From assembly GCA_030583885.1 (NCBI GenBank), contig CP129480.1, positions 2,482,714 to 2,546,713 on the forward strand: DNA of 64,000 nt, read 5' to 3'. Both the position numbers and the translations under genes were made by a program. This document shows, piece after piece, positions 52,478 to 61,264 of the stretch. A model generated the notes under the pieces. The model saw only the letters and a list, made by a program, of their open reading frames with translations. It was not told the origin of the DNA and made no database searches. Position 1 is the stretch's first letter. Every line of letters starts with the position of its first letter. The stretch is from Anaerolineales bacterium (GTDB lineage: Bacteria > Chloroflexota > Anaerolineae > Anaerolineales > Villigracilaceae).

Positions 52478-53172
52478 CGCGGTTTTCTCTGCTTTCTGCC
52501 CGTATTCATCACGCTGATCTCATTCGGGCTCATGCCTTGTTCCAATAAAAATTCACGCTTCGGTTTTAGCGCGCCGGTCGGACAAACAGCCACGCACTGT
52601 CCACACAGCACACAGGACGTTTCCGGAATGGTTTTATCAAAGAACGTGCCGATCTGCGTCTCGTATCCGCGCCCGTCGAAGTTGATCGCAAAGGTATATT
52701 GCGCATCGTCCGCGCAGACCTGCACACAGCGCCAGCACAGCAGGCACTTCGAGTAATCACGGATGTACATCGGGTTGTCATCCTTGACCTCCGACTCGCG
52801 GCGCTCGGCGTCGGGGAAGCGATTTGTTGAGGCGCCATACTCGCGCATCATCCCCTGGATCTCGGGCGCCTCGGACAGATCCATCGTGGACGCAAGCATC
52901 TCCAAAATGGTGCGCCGTGCGCGGATGACCTTTTCGCTTCGCGTCTGGACCTGCATGCCTGCTCCCGCCTTGACAATGCAGGCAGGCTGGAGCACTCTCT
53001 GCCCCTCCACCTCCACGATGCAGATCCTGCAGACCGCATTCGCCGTCGTCGCTTCGTGAAAGCAAATCGTGGGAATGTCCTTGCCCATTTCGCGCGCCAC
53101 ATCCAACAGGGTCTTGCCCTGCTCGGCGGTTACTTCCTGTCCATCAATATTTAGGGTGATTGTCTCAATCAT
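52474..53172 (-). CDS. Fe-S electron-transfer subunit of formate dehydrogenase 2 (split alpha N-terminus)
   Basis: 232 residues corresponding to the N-terminal part of NuoG/FDH alpha. [2Fe-2S] ligands Cys37, 48, 51, 65 ([15 protein letters not shown]) and two [4Fe-4S] sets (Cys133, 136, 139, 143 and Cys177, 180, 183, 187). The middle His-Cys3 cluster of the locus-1 protein (HPQDCLTC) is missing; that region is a plain helix ([17 protein letters not shown]), so one Fe-S cluster fewer is expected. Carries electrons between NuoEF and the alpha subunit. Confidence 0.9.
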   Translation of the reverse strand: MIETITLNIDGQEVTAEQGKTLLDVAREMGKDIPTICFHEATTANAVCRICIVEVEGQRVLQPACIVKAGAGMQVQTRSEKVIRARRTILEMLASTMDLSEAPEIQGMMREYGASTNRFPDAERRESEVKDDNPMYIRDYSKCLLCWRCVQVCADDAQYTFAINFDGRGYETQIGTFFDKTIPETSCVLCGQCVAVCPTGALKPKREFLLEQGMSPNEISVMNTGRKQRKPR

Positions 53173-53184
53173 GTCTCTCAGCCT

Positions 53185-55032
53185 TTAGCGTTTCTTCGCG
53201 GATTTGTGCGCTATTGTTTTCTTTGCCGAACTTTTCTTTGCAGGCTTTGCCTTCACAGCCTTTTTAGCGCCGGCTTTTTTCACAATCTTTGCCTTTGCGC
53301 CCGCCGCTTTCTTTCCTCTTTCATCTTTCTTCTTCGGAAGCGAACTCCCAGCCTCCGCACTGAACAACTCGGGCCACAATTTCATCGCGGAGAGCGTCGC
53401 GCTCGCCGCCGTCTGCCCAAGTCCGCAGATGCTGGCGTCCGTCATCGTCCAGCCGACATCCTGCAGGCGGATCAGGTCGCCTTCCTCAATCCTTCCCTCG
53501 GCAATGCGGTCCAAAATTTCCATCTGGCGTTGGGTTCCCAACTGGCAGGGATAGCACTTCCCGCAGGACTCATGCGCGAAGAATTTCCCAAGCCGTTTCA
53601 ATACGTCGCGCATGTCGCGGGTTTCGTCGAAGACCATTACCACGCCCGAACCGAGCGGAAGTCCCGCCGCACGCAGGTCTTCGAAGGTCATTCTTACATC
53701 AAGATGTTCGGATGTGGCAAAAGCTCCCGCCGCGCCGCCGAACAGAACGGATTTCAATTGTTTCTTGTCTGCAACGCCGCCCGCCATATCCAGCAGTTCG
53801 CGCAAAGTCAGCCCAAATGGGACTTCATACAACCCCGGCCGGATTACATCACCGGAAAGACAAAACAACTTGGGCCCGGGGGATTTCTCCGTGCCGATCT
53901 TTCGGTAGTTCGCTGCGCCTTTTTCAAAGATGAGGGGCACGTTACATAACGTTTCTACATTATTAATGACGGTTGGTTTTCCAAACACACCATGAGTCGT
54001 CGGGAAGGGCGGCTTCACACGCGGGAAACCGCGCTTCCCTTCGATGGATTCGAACAGCGCGGTCTCCTCGCCGCAAATATAGGCACCAGCGCCGACGCGG
54101 ATTTCAATGTCAAAATCATTCAAATACCCCGCTTCTTTTGCTTCCTTCAAAGCATTCTCCAAAACAGGGATGATATACGGATATTCCGCGCGCACGTAGA
54201 TGTACCCTTTTGTTGCGCCAACGGCGTGCGCGGCAATGCACATGCCTTCGATTGTCCGGTGCGGATCATCCAGCAGCAGAATGCGGTCTTTGAACGTACC
54301 GGGTTCGGACTCATCCGCATTGCATATGATGTATTTTTGATCGGCGTGAGCGTTCAACGCCCCTTCCCATTTGATACCCGTCGGGAAGGCCGCGCCGCCG
54401 CGCCCCACCAGCCCGGAAGCTTTGATCTCATCGATCACGTCCAGGCGGCTTTGCGAGCGGACCTTTTTCAGCCCATCATATTCACCATACCTGGCAAGGG
54501 TGGTCGTGCCATTCCCGCAATTCTTCGTCAACACACGGATTGGACCGTAGATCAAAGACCGTGGGCGGTCTTCTTCAATGGAGCCGTCACCCACCGTCCA
54601 TCGTCCACTGTCCATCGTCCACACCGCAGGCGCAAGTTCGCACATGCCCAGGCACGGACTCGGCTCGATGGTCAGATCCAACTTCGGGTGAGTCTGACCG
54701 TGTCCCCCTGCGGGATGCGGTTTTACGCCATATTGTTTACAAAGTTTTTTTAGAAGTCCATCCGAGTCCTTGAGCCCACAGGCGGGGTCCGTGCAGACAC
54801 GAATCACCTTTCTGCCGACCGGCTCGTTGTAAAACAGGGCATAAAATTCGATCACACCATGTACATCGGCAAGCGGCACGTGCAGGGTTCGCGCAACCTG
54901 CGAAACGACATCCTGTGGCAGCCAGCCATACAGGCTTTGAGCGGCATGCAGGGCGGGCAAAAGCCCTGAACGGCCCAAGGGGGCATATTTTTCGATTGCA
55001 GGTTTCAGTAGGGTGAGGTCAATTTCAGACAT
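53185..55032 (-). CDS. NuoE-NuoF fusion, beta subunit of formate dehydrogenase 2, with lysine-rich tail
   Basis: 615 residues, the NAD/FMN-binding subunit. NuoE part with CTDPAC and CLGMC cysteines, NuoF part with [47 protein letters not shown] and ICGLGQT. Two oddities: after CELAPAVW a linker of heptamer-repeat peptide ([12 protein letters not shown]), and a C-terminal tail of about 45 residues (565-615) made almost only of Lys and Ala with Val, Pro and Ser ([17 protein letters not shown]), like a histone H1 tail. GGAG lies 5 bases before the ATG at 55032. Confidence 0.92.
   Translation of the reverse strand: MSEIDLTLLKPAIEKYAPLGRSGLLPALHAAQSLYGWLPQDVVSQVARTLHVPLADVHGVIEFYALFYNEPVGRKVIRVCTDPACGLKDSDGLLKKLCKQYGVKPHPAGGHGQTHPKLDLTIEPSPCLGMCELAPAVWTMDSGRWTVGDGSIEEDRPRSLIYGPIRVLTKNCGNGTTTLARYGEYDGLKKVRSQSRLDVIDEIKASGLVGRGGAAFPTGIKWEGALNAHADQKYIICNADESEPGTFKDRILLLDDPHRTIEGMCIAAHAVGATKGYIYVRAEYPYIIPVLENALKEAKEAGYLNDFDIEIRVGAGAYICGEETALFESIEGKRGFPRVKPPFPTTHGVFGKPTVINNVETLCNVPLIFEKGAANYRKIGTEKSPGPKLFCLSGDVIRPGLYEVPFGLTLRELLDMAGGVADKKQLKSVLFGGAAGAFATSEHLDVRMTFEDLRAAGLPLGSGVVMVFDETRDMRDVLKRLGKFFAHESCGKCYPCQLGTQRQMEILDRIAEGRIEEGDLIRLQDVGWTMTDASICGLGQTAASATLSAMKLWPELFSAEAGSSLPKKKDERGKKAAGAKAKIVKKAGAKKAVKAKPAKKSSAKKTIAHKSAKKR
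54595..54622. repeat. Four heptamer tandem repeats inside NuoEF gene 2
   Basis: Four units of (C/T)GTCCA(T/C), 28 bases, on the plus strand, giving [17 protein letters not shown] peptide on the coding strand. Heptamers of this kind (RTGGACR in coding sense) resemble the ATGGTCA pair in the first NuoEF gene. Confidence 0.65.
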
Positions 55033-55121
55033 TAAGGCTCCAATACACCGAGTATACCCGACGGGCAATATATAACCGATGACATTTTTCGTGACACACA
55101 GCACTTCCGAAATCAGGCGGA

Positions 55122-55140
55122 ATTATATATAATATATAAT
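55122..55140. promoter_or_regulatory. AT-only 9+1+9 palindrome in the divergent FDH2/GntR region
   Basis: ATTATATAT (55122-55130), one A, then its reverse complement. It lies 1 base before the GntR start codon and in the 109-base gap between the divergent formate dehydrogenase and GntR genes. It could be a GntR operator overlapping its own start, or only a -10-rich element. Confidence 0.45.
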
Positions 55141-55141
55141 C

Positions 55142-55885
55142 ATGGCGTCAATGGTCGATAAAGAACTTACCCACAAACCCCTAAAAGAGGAAATCTACGA
55201 TGCGCTCCATCGGCAGATCATTGCGGGTAAATACGCGCCCGGCGACTGGCTGAGGCAGGAGGATATTGCCAGCCAGATGGGCGTCAGCATGACGCCTGTT
55301 CGAGAGGCGCTCGATCTGCTTGTTTCAACAGGGCTGGCCGAACGCGTGCCGTATCGAGGTGTGCGCGTGCGTGAAATGTCCACGAAGGATATTGTGGAGG
55401 CATACGGACTGCGTTTGATGCTCGAAGCAATGATAGCCAGGGAAGCGGCAATGAACATCACGCCTGCGCAGTTCTCCAACCTGAAAAAGATACTGGATGA
55501 AATGAACAGGCACGTTGATTTAAGCGAAATGCCGCAGGAACGGCAGCTAAGCCGCGAGTTCCATTCCGCCATTGCGGACGCTTCGGGAAACGACCTGTTG
55601 GTTAAATTGTACGCCGTGGTGGCAAACGCATTCCCTGACTGGCTTTTATATGAAGCACTCTATCGCAAGCCCGAACTGCTGGCAGGCAGTGTCGCCCAAA
55701 CGCACGACGAACACGTGGCGATATTGGATGCGCTTGCCAAGGGTGATGCGGAAAAAACCGTAAAGGCATCGATTGAGCATGTGATGGATTCCGGCAAATG
55801 GCTGGAAGACTATCTCAACATCCCTGCAAAGTTATTAAGGGAAAAGGAACAGCAGGTATTACCCTTGTTGAAGAAATCAAAATAA
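55142..55885 (+). CDS. GntR-family regulator, FCD type
   Basis: 247 residues. N-terminal winged HTH: LKEEIYDALHRQIIAGKYAPGDWL and DIASQMGVSMTPVREALDLL, then GLAERVPYRGVRV, followed by an FCD all-helical ligand domain with the metal-type residues in EFHSAIADASGND and THDEHVAILDAL. FCD regulators usually respond to small organic acids or sugar acids. It opens the methyltransferase cluster and is divergent from formate dehydrogenase 2, so it may control either or both. Confidence 0.93.
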   Translation: MASMVDKELTHKPLKEEIYDALHRQIIAGKYAPGDWLRQEDIASQMGVSMTPVREALDLLVSTGLAERVPYRGVRVREMSTKDIVEAYGLRLMLEAMIAREAAMNITPAQFSNLKKILDEMNRHVDLSEMPQERQLSREFHSAIADASGNDLLVKLYAVVANAFPDWLLYEALYRKPELLAGSVAQTHDEHVAILDALAKGDAEKTVKASIEHVMDSGKWLEDYLNIPAKLLREKEQQVLPLLKKSK

Positions 55886-55897
55886 TCAGGAGGCAGC

Positions 55898-56563
55898 ATG
55901 TCGGAAGATCTGGAGAAATTGTACAAGGATATGGCGCAATGTATCATTGACGGAGACTCTGATGTATCCGTCGAACTTGCCAGGAAAGCCATCGAATTGA
56001 AAATGCATCCATTGGATGCGATCACAAAAGGCTTTGTGGTGGGTGTCAATTACATCGGCGACCAGTTCGGGGCGGGGGAGGCGTTCCTGCCTGAACTGGT
56101 GATGGCAGGCGAAGCAATGAAAGCCGCCGTAGCCACGCTGGAACCCGAGTTGCTCAAGCTGGGAGAGACCCGCGAAACCATGGGACGTGTCGTGCTTGCC
56201 ACGGTGGAGGGCGATATCCACGAGATCGGCAAGACGCTCGTCGGCACCATGCTGAGCGCTTCAGGTTTCGAAGTGACCGACCTGGGCGTTGACCAGCCCG
56301 CAGACAAGATCATCGGCAAGGCTCTTGAAATTGACGCACAGATCATCGGCATGAGCGCGCTCCTGACGACCACAATGGTCCGTCAACGCGAGGTGATCGA
56401 AGAGTTGGATAAGGAGGGCCTGCGCCCGCGCATCAAGGTGATGGTCGGCGGCGCTCCGATCACGCGGGACTGGGTCGAAAAGATCAAGGCCGACGGCTAC
56501 TCCGAGGATGCTGTCGGCGCAGTGAAGATCGCCAAGGAATTGGTTGGAAAATCAAACCAATAA
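55898..56563 (+). CDS. Corrinoid protein of MttC/MtgC type
   Basis: 221 residues. Methyl carrier for the MttB-family enzymes downstream. Helical N-terminal cap (about 1-85, DAITKGFVVGVNYIGDQFG and EAFLPELVMAGEAM) and a cobalamin Rossmann domain with the His ligand in EGDIHEIGKTLV (about residue 109), the ISMSALLTTTM-like loop IIGMSALLTTTM, and VGGAPITRDW. GGAGG lies upstream of the ATG, 12 bases after the GntR stop. Only one corrinoid protein is present for four methyltransferases. No reductive activator (RamA) is in the window. Confidence 0.94.
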   Translation: MSEDLEKLYKDMAQCIIDGDSDVSVELARKAIELKMHPLDAITKGFVVGVNYIGDQFGAGEAFLPELVMAGEAMKAAVATLEPELLKLGETRETMGRVVLATVEGDIHEIGKTLVGTMLSASGFEVTDLGVDQPADKIIGKALEIDAQIIGMSALLTTTMVRQREVIEELDKEGLRPRIKVMVGGAPITRDWVEKIKADGYSEDAVGAVKIAKELVGKSNQ

Positions 56564-56653
56564 AATTTGTTGCGAGGCGGAAGACCATCCCCCCGCAGCA
56601 CCATAATAAATCAACACAGAGAGAGCAGGGAGACATAGCCTCGGGAGGGCTTT

Positions 56654-58105
56654 ATGTCTCATAAAAACATCAAGACCATCAGCAATCCAAAGTTGAAACT
56701 TGAAATCTTAACAACTGAAGAAGTGCAAAAAATTCACGATGCTACATTGCACATCATCGAACATGTCGGCGTGAAATTCCCGTCCAAACGCGCATTGGAG
56801 ATATGGGAAGCCAATGGTGCAAAGGTGGACCACGAGAAGAAGATCGTGCGCGTCAAACCGCAGGTCATTGAAGATGCCCTCAAGAAAGCCCCGCCCGCGT
56901 ACAAACTCGCGGCACGCGATCCGCAGCAGGATCTTCAACTTGATGGAAATCATGTCAATCTTGGCACGGATGGTTGCGGCGTGGAAGTGATCGACATTCA
57001 TACAAAGGAGAAGCGCACCTCATGTCTGCAGGATGTCCGCGACATTGCGCGGATCGCCGATGCAACCGAGGAAGTCGCCTTCCACTGGGTTCCCGTCTCC
57101 GCCCAGGATGCGCCGGTGGAGGCACGTGGACTGCATGAACTCAAGGCGGTTTGGGAGAACTCCACCAAACACGTGCAATCCGAATCCATCTATAATGTGC
57201 ATGAAGCGAAAGCTGCAATCGAGATGGCTGCGCTTCTCGTTGGGGGGAAAGAGAAACTGCGCGAGCGCCCCGTCCTCTCTTTGATGCAATGCACCGCCCC
57301 GCCCCTGGGCCACGATGGCGGAAGTTTGGATGCGGCGCTTCTTGCTGCGGAGGCCGGCATCCCAACCGGCTTCATGACAATGTCTGCCTGTCTCACAACG
57401 GGACCCGCGACCATGGCAGGCACTCTTACGGTTGGCAACGCAGAAGTGATTGCAGCAACGGCACTTTTGCAGCTCGCATATCCCGGCGCACCTGTCTTTT
57501 ATGCCGCGGCACAAACTGCATCAGACCTGCGCACCGGCGCCTATACAGGCGGCGGACCCGAAGACTTCCTTTTCGGCGCCGCCACCAATGTACTGGCTGA
57601 TTTCTATAACATCCCGCTTTCGATGGGTTCCTTTGCAACCGGCGCCAAGGAACCGAACTGGCAGGCGGGTGTTGAAGGAAGTCTTTCCACCTTCATGGCA
57701 AGCGTGGTCATGTCCGATATGCTGCTGGGATGCGGTTTCCTGCACGGCAGCCGCATCTGGTCCTATGCCGAGATGATGATGGATTGCGAGATATTCTCGA
57801 TCATCCACAAAATGATGCAGGGCATCGTTGTAGACGACGAGACGCTCGCACTGGACGCCATCGCTGCCGTCGGCCCCGGCGGGCATTATCTCGCCCAAAA
57901 ACATACAAAAAAACACATGCGTGAATTATTCCTCCCGCAGTTCCTGGACCGCCGTCCATACTCAGAGTGGGAGGCCAGGAAGGACGATGCCCGTGATTGG
58001 GCAGTGAACAAGGCCCGCAGAATATTGAAGGAACATCAACCGGACCCGCTGGATGAAAAGATCACAAGGGAGTTCGACGGGATCATCAAGTCGGTTGAGA
58101 AATAG
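56654..58105 (+). CDS. MttB-family corrinoid methyltransferase 1
   Basis: 483 residues of the trimethylamine:corrinoid methyltransferase superfamily, which demethylates tri- or quaternary amines such as glycine betaine, proline betaine or carnitine. There is no in-frame TAG, so it is a non-pyrrolysine member like MtgB. Family features: LTTEEVQKIHDATLHIIEHVGV start, HVNLGTDGCGVEVID, GIPTGFMTMSACLTTGPATM and FYAAAQTASDLRTGAYTGGG. It is only distantly similar to the two tandem copies downstream (about 30% by eye). The substrate cannot be deduced. Confidence 0.92.
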   Translation: MSHKNIKTISNPKLKLEILTTEEVQKIHDATLHIIEHVGVKFPSKRALEIWEANGAKVDHEKKIVRVKPQVIEDALKKAPPAYKLAARDPQQDLQLDGNHVNLGTDGCGVEVIDIHTKEKRTSCLQDVRDIARIADATEEVAFHWVPVSAQDAPVEARGLHELKAVWENSTKHVQSESIYNVHEAKAAIEMAALLVGGKEKLRERPVLSLMQCTAPPLGHDGGSLDAALLAAEAGIPTGFMTMSACLTTGPATMAGTLTVGNAEVIAATALLQLAYPGAPVFYAAAQTASDLRTGAYTGGGPEDFLFGAATNVLADFYNIPLSMGSFATGAKEPNWQAGVEGSLSTFMASVVMSDMLLGCGFLHGSRIWSYAEMMMDCEIFSIIHKMMQGIVVDDETLALDAIAAVGPGGHYLAQKHTKKHMRELFLPQFLDRRPYSEWEARKDDARDWAVNKARRILKEHQPDPLDEKITREFDGIIKSVEK

Positions 58106-58197
58106 TTGAAAAGTACAGGGTCTCCAAACCATAACGTATTGCACGCATCAAAGAACTCTTCGCCAAAGAGAAGAAAATCTTAATTTAGAGGTGTCTT

Positions 58198-59676
58198 ATG
58201 CAACCCAAACTCACACTCCTTAACGACGAGTTGATTGCCCGCATTCTGGACGAGGCCTATCAACTATTGTTGAAACCCGGCATAAAAGTGAACAATGATG
58301 AAGCAAGGGACTTGCTCGCATCCGCCGGCGCACAAGTGCATCCTGAAACGAACGTTGTGAGGATTCCAGAACAGATCGTCCACAAGGCGCTGGAAACCGT
58401 CCCTCGCGAGTTTTATCTTTATGATTACGAGGGCAGCCCAACGGTCAAATACGGAGGCGATGCCGTGCACTTCGACCCGGGCTCATCAGGTATCGCCATG
58501 CTCAACCCGGAAACATTGGAGCATGATACGACCGAAACACCGCACTTGATTCGGCTGCTGAAAGTGGCCGAGCAACTGCCGCAGTACGATGCGCAGTCCA
58601 CTGCAGTGGTTTGCCATGACGTGCCGCAAACGATCCAAGATTCATACCGCCTGTACCTGGCGCTGATCTACTCAAGGAAACCGATCGTTACGGGCGCGTT
58701 TACGAATAAAACCGTCAGCGAAATGATCGACATGCTGGCCATCCTTGCCGGTGGACATGACGCATCCCGCACAAAGCCGCGCGCCATCTTCGATGTTTGC
58801 CCCGCGCCGCCCCTCATTTGGAGCAATTTCGGCGCAGGCAATTTGATCGCACTGGCACGGGCGGGGATTCCTGCCGAGATCGTTTCCGTCCCATTATCGG
58901 GAGCGGCGGCTCCAGTCACCATGCTCGGCACGGTCACCCAGCACGCAGCAGAATGCCTCGCCGGCATCACGATCCATCAACTTGCAAAGGCAGGCTCCCC
59001 CATCGTCTGGGGCGGCGCCGCGGCGATCTTCGACATGCGCAAGGGCGCCACCCCCATGGGCGCAGTCGAAACCGCCATGCTTGATTGCTCGTATGCGCAG
59101 GTTGCAAAATCGCTTGGGATGCCCACGCACACTTATCTTGGCGCGACCGATTCGAAACTCGTGGACGCGCAGGCGGGCATGGAAAGCGGCATCACCGCCA
59201 TGATCGGCGCATTAAGCGGCATCAACATGATCTCCGGCTCCGGCATGCTGGATTTCCTCTCCTGCCATAGTGCGGAAAAACTCGTCGTGGATGCAGAAGG
59301 CATCTCCATGGCAAAGCGCATGCTGACAGGCGTAAAGATCCACACAGAAACGCTGGCCACCGGTTTTTACGATGACAAGATCAACTTCAAAGGCGGCGAT
59401 TTCCTCAAGCAGAAGATCACCATGCAGCTCTTTCGCGAGGAACAGCACCTGCCGAGCAATGTCATCGACCGTGCTTCCATGCGAGACTGGAAACAAGCGG
59501 GCTCACTGGACACCTATGAGCGCGCAAAAGTGATGGTAAAGGAATTGCTCGCCTCCTACCGCCGGCCTGAAATTAACACTGCCAAAATAAGTGAACTCCA
59601 CACGTTCATGCTGGACCTCGCCAAAAAGGCGGGTCTTGAACAATTACCCGCGCTAGAGGATTACCAACCCGCATAA
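58198..59676 (+). CDS. MttB-family corrinoid methyltransferase 2
   Basis: 492 residues. Start PKLTLLNDELIARILDEAYQ, VNNDEARDLLASAGAQVHPE, GGDAVHFDPGSSGIAMLNPE and SGITAMIGALSGINMISGSG are shared almost word for word with copy 3, so the two are recent duplicates. GAGGTG lies 7-8 bases before the ATG. No amber codon in frame. It lies 92 bases after copy 1; the gap holds no gene I can support. Confidence 0.92.
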   Translation: MQPKLTLLNDELIARILDEAYQLLLKPGIKVNNDEARDLLASAGAQVHPETNVVRIPEQIVHKALETVPREFYLYDYEGSPTVKYGGDAVHFDPGSSGIAMLNPETLEHDTTETPHLIRLLKVAEQLPQYDAQSTAVVCHDVPQTIQDSYRLYLALIYSRKPIVTGAFTNKTVSEMIDMLAILAGGHDASRTKPRAIFDVCPAPPLIWSNFGAGNLIALARAGIPAEIVSVPLSGAAAPVTMLGTVTQHAAECLAGITIHQLAKAGSPIVWGGAAAIFDMRKGATPMGAVETAMLDCSYAQVAKSLGMPTHTYLGATDSKLVDAQAGMESGITAMIGALSGINMISGSGMLDFLSCHSAEKLVVDAEGISMAKRMLTGVKIHTETLATGFYDDKINFKGGDFLKQKITMQLFREEQHLPSNVIDRASMRDWKQAGSLDTYERAKVMVKELLASYRRPEINTAKISELHTFMLDLAKKAGLEQLPALEDYQPA

Positions 59677-59788
59677 CATCTCTGCCTGCCCGGGTGATTG
59701 CCAAATTCATAAAAGTTAAGTTGTAACGAGTGGCAAACTTGCAGATCGTTACCCGCATCCCATGAATCAACCACCCAGGAGTCGCATG

Positions 59789-61264
59789 ATGCAACCCAAA
59801 CTGTCCCTGTTAGACGATGAACTGATCGCCCGGATCATTGAGGAAGCGTACCAATTGATGCTCAAGCCGGGCATCAAAGTACAGAATGCCGAAGCAAGGG
59901 AACTGCTTGCCGAGGCAGGCGCACAAGTGGACGAAGAGACGCTGGTCGTCCGCCTCCCTGCCCAGATCGTCAGGAAGGCGCTGGAAACTGTTCCCCGCCA
60001 GTTCCATCTGTATGATTACGACGGCAACCCCAAGGTCCAGTACGGAGGCGATGCGGTTCATTTCGATCCCGGCTCCTCTGGGATTTCCGTCCTCATTCCG
60101 GAGACGATGGAACACAAGACGGCCGAAACCGCGGATCTGATTCGCCTTTTGAAAGTCGCGGAAAGCCTGCCACAATACGATGCGCAGTCCACAGCGGTGG
60201 TATGTCATGATGTGCCAAAGGACCTGCATGACCTGTATCGTTTGTATCTCGTCATGTTGTATTCAAAAAAGCCGATCGTCACGGGCGCATTCACCAACAC
60301 AACCGTACACCACATGATCGACATGCTTGCCATCTTTGCCGGCGGGCGCGAAAACCTGCGTGAACATCCACGTGCCATATTTGATGCATGTCCATCCCCG
60401 CCATTGATCTGGTCGAACTTTGGCGCAGGCAATCTGATAACCCTGGCACGCGCAGGCGTGCCGGCTGAAATTGTATCCATGCCATTGGCTGGCGCCGCCG
60501 CCCCCGTGACACTGCTCGGCGCGGTCACACAGCATGCGGCGGAATGCCTGTCCGGCATCACCATTCATCAACTTGCGCACGCGGGCTCGCCCATCGTCTG
60601 GGGCGGGGCGCCATCCATTTTCGACATGCGCAAGGGCGGCACACCGTTTGGTTCTGTTGAAACCGCGATGATCGATTCGTCCTACGCGCAGGTTGGAAAG
60701 TCCCTCGGCCTGCCGACACACGCCTATCTCGGCGCGACCGAGTCGAAAATTTTGGATATGCAGGCAGGCCTCGAAAGCGGCATGGGAGCATTGGTCGGTG
60801 CGTTGAGCGGCATCAACATGATCTCCGGCTCCGGCATGCTTGATTCACTGCTCTGTCAAAGCCCGGAAAAACTCGTTGTGGATGCGGAAAGCATCGCCAT
60901 GGCCAAGCGCATGGTGCAGGGCATGAAGATCCAGACCGAAACGCTTGCCACGGGTTTTTATGAAGGTGTCAACTTCAAAGGCGGTGACTTTCTAAAGCAA
61001 AGGATCACCATGCAGCTCTTCCAAAAGGAACAGCACATGCCGGGCAAGGTGATCGACCGCGACTCGATGCGCGGCTGGAAGGAATCAGGATCGTTGGACA
61101 CCTTCACCCGCGCAAGAAACCGCGTGACGGAAATCCTCGCCTCCTATACCCGCCCCGGGCTTGATCCCGCCAAAGAGGCGGAACTCCACGCCTATGTTTT
61201 GGATCTCGCAAAAAAAGCAGGCATGAAGCAATTGCCAATGATGGAGGATTTTCAATTTGCATAA
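59789..61264 (+). CDS. MttB-family corrinoid methyltransferase 3
   Basis: 491 residues, the same length as copy 2 and very similar to it (PKLSLLDDELIARIIEEAYQ, AVHFDPGSSGISVLIPE, GALVGALSGINMISGSG). The start at 59789 is chosen by alignment with copy 2 and AGGAG 7 bases upstream; ATGs at 59762 and 59786 are in frame. Different residues near the active-site loops may mean a different amine substrate. Its last 8 bases overlap the S9 peptidase start. Confidence 0.92.
   Translation: MQPKLSLLDDELIARIIEEAYQLMLKPGIKVQNAEARELLAEAGAQVDEETLVVRLPAQIVRKALETVPRQFHLYDYDGNPKVQYGGDAVHFDPGSSGISVLIPETMEHKTAETADLIRLLKVAESLPQYDAQSTAVVCHDVPKDLHDLYRLYLVMLYSKKPIVTGAFTNTTVHHMIDMLAIFAGGRENLREHPRAIFDACPSPPLIWSNFGAGNLITLARAGVPAEIVSMPLAGAAAPVTLLGAVTQHAAECLSGITIHQLAHAGSPIVWGGAPSIFDMRKGGTPFGSVETAMIDSSYAQVGKSLGLPTHAYLGATESKILDMQAGLESGMGALVGALSGINMISGSGMLDSLLCQSPEKLVVDAESIAMAKRMVQGMKIQTETLATGFYEGVNFKGGDFLKQRITMQLFQKEQHMPGKVIDRDSMRGWKESGSLDTFTRARNRVTEILASYTRPGLDPAKEAELHAYVLDLAKKAGMKQLPMMEDFQFA

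Noticed and set aside
56654..61264. Pyrrolysine in the MttB proteins
   Set aside because: No in-frame TAG is present in any of the complete genes, so they are non-Pyl relatives.
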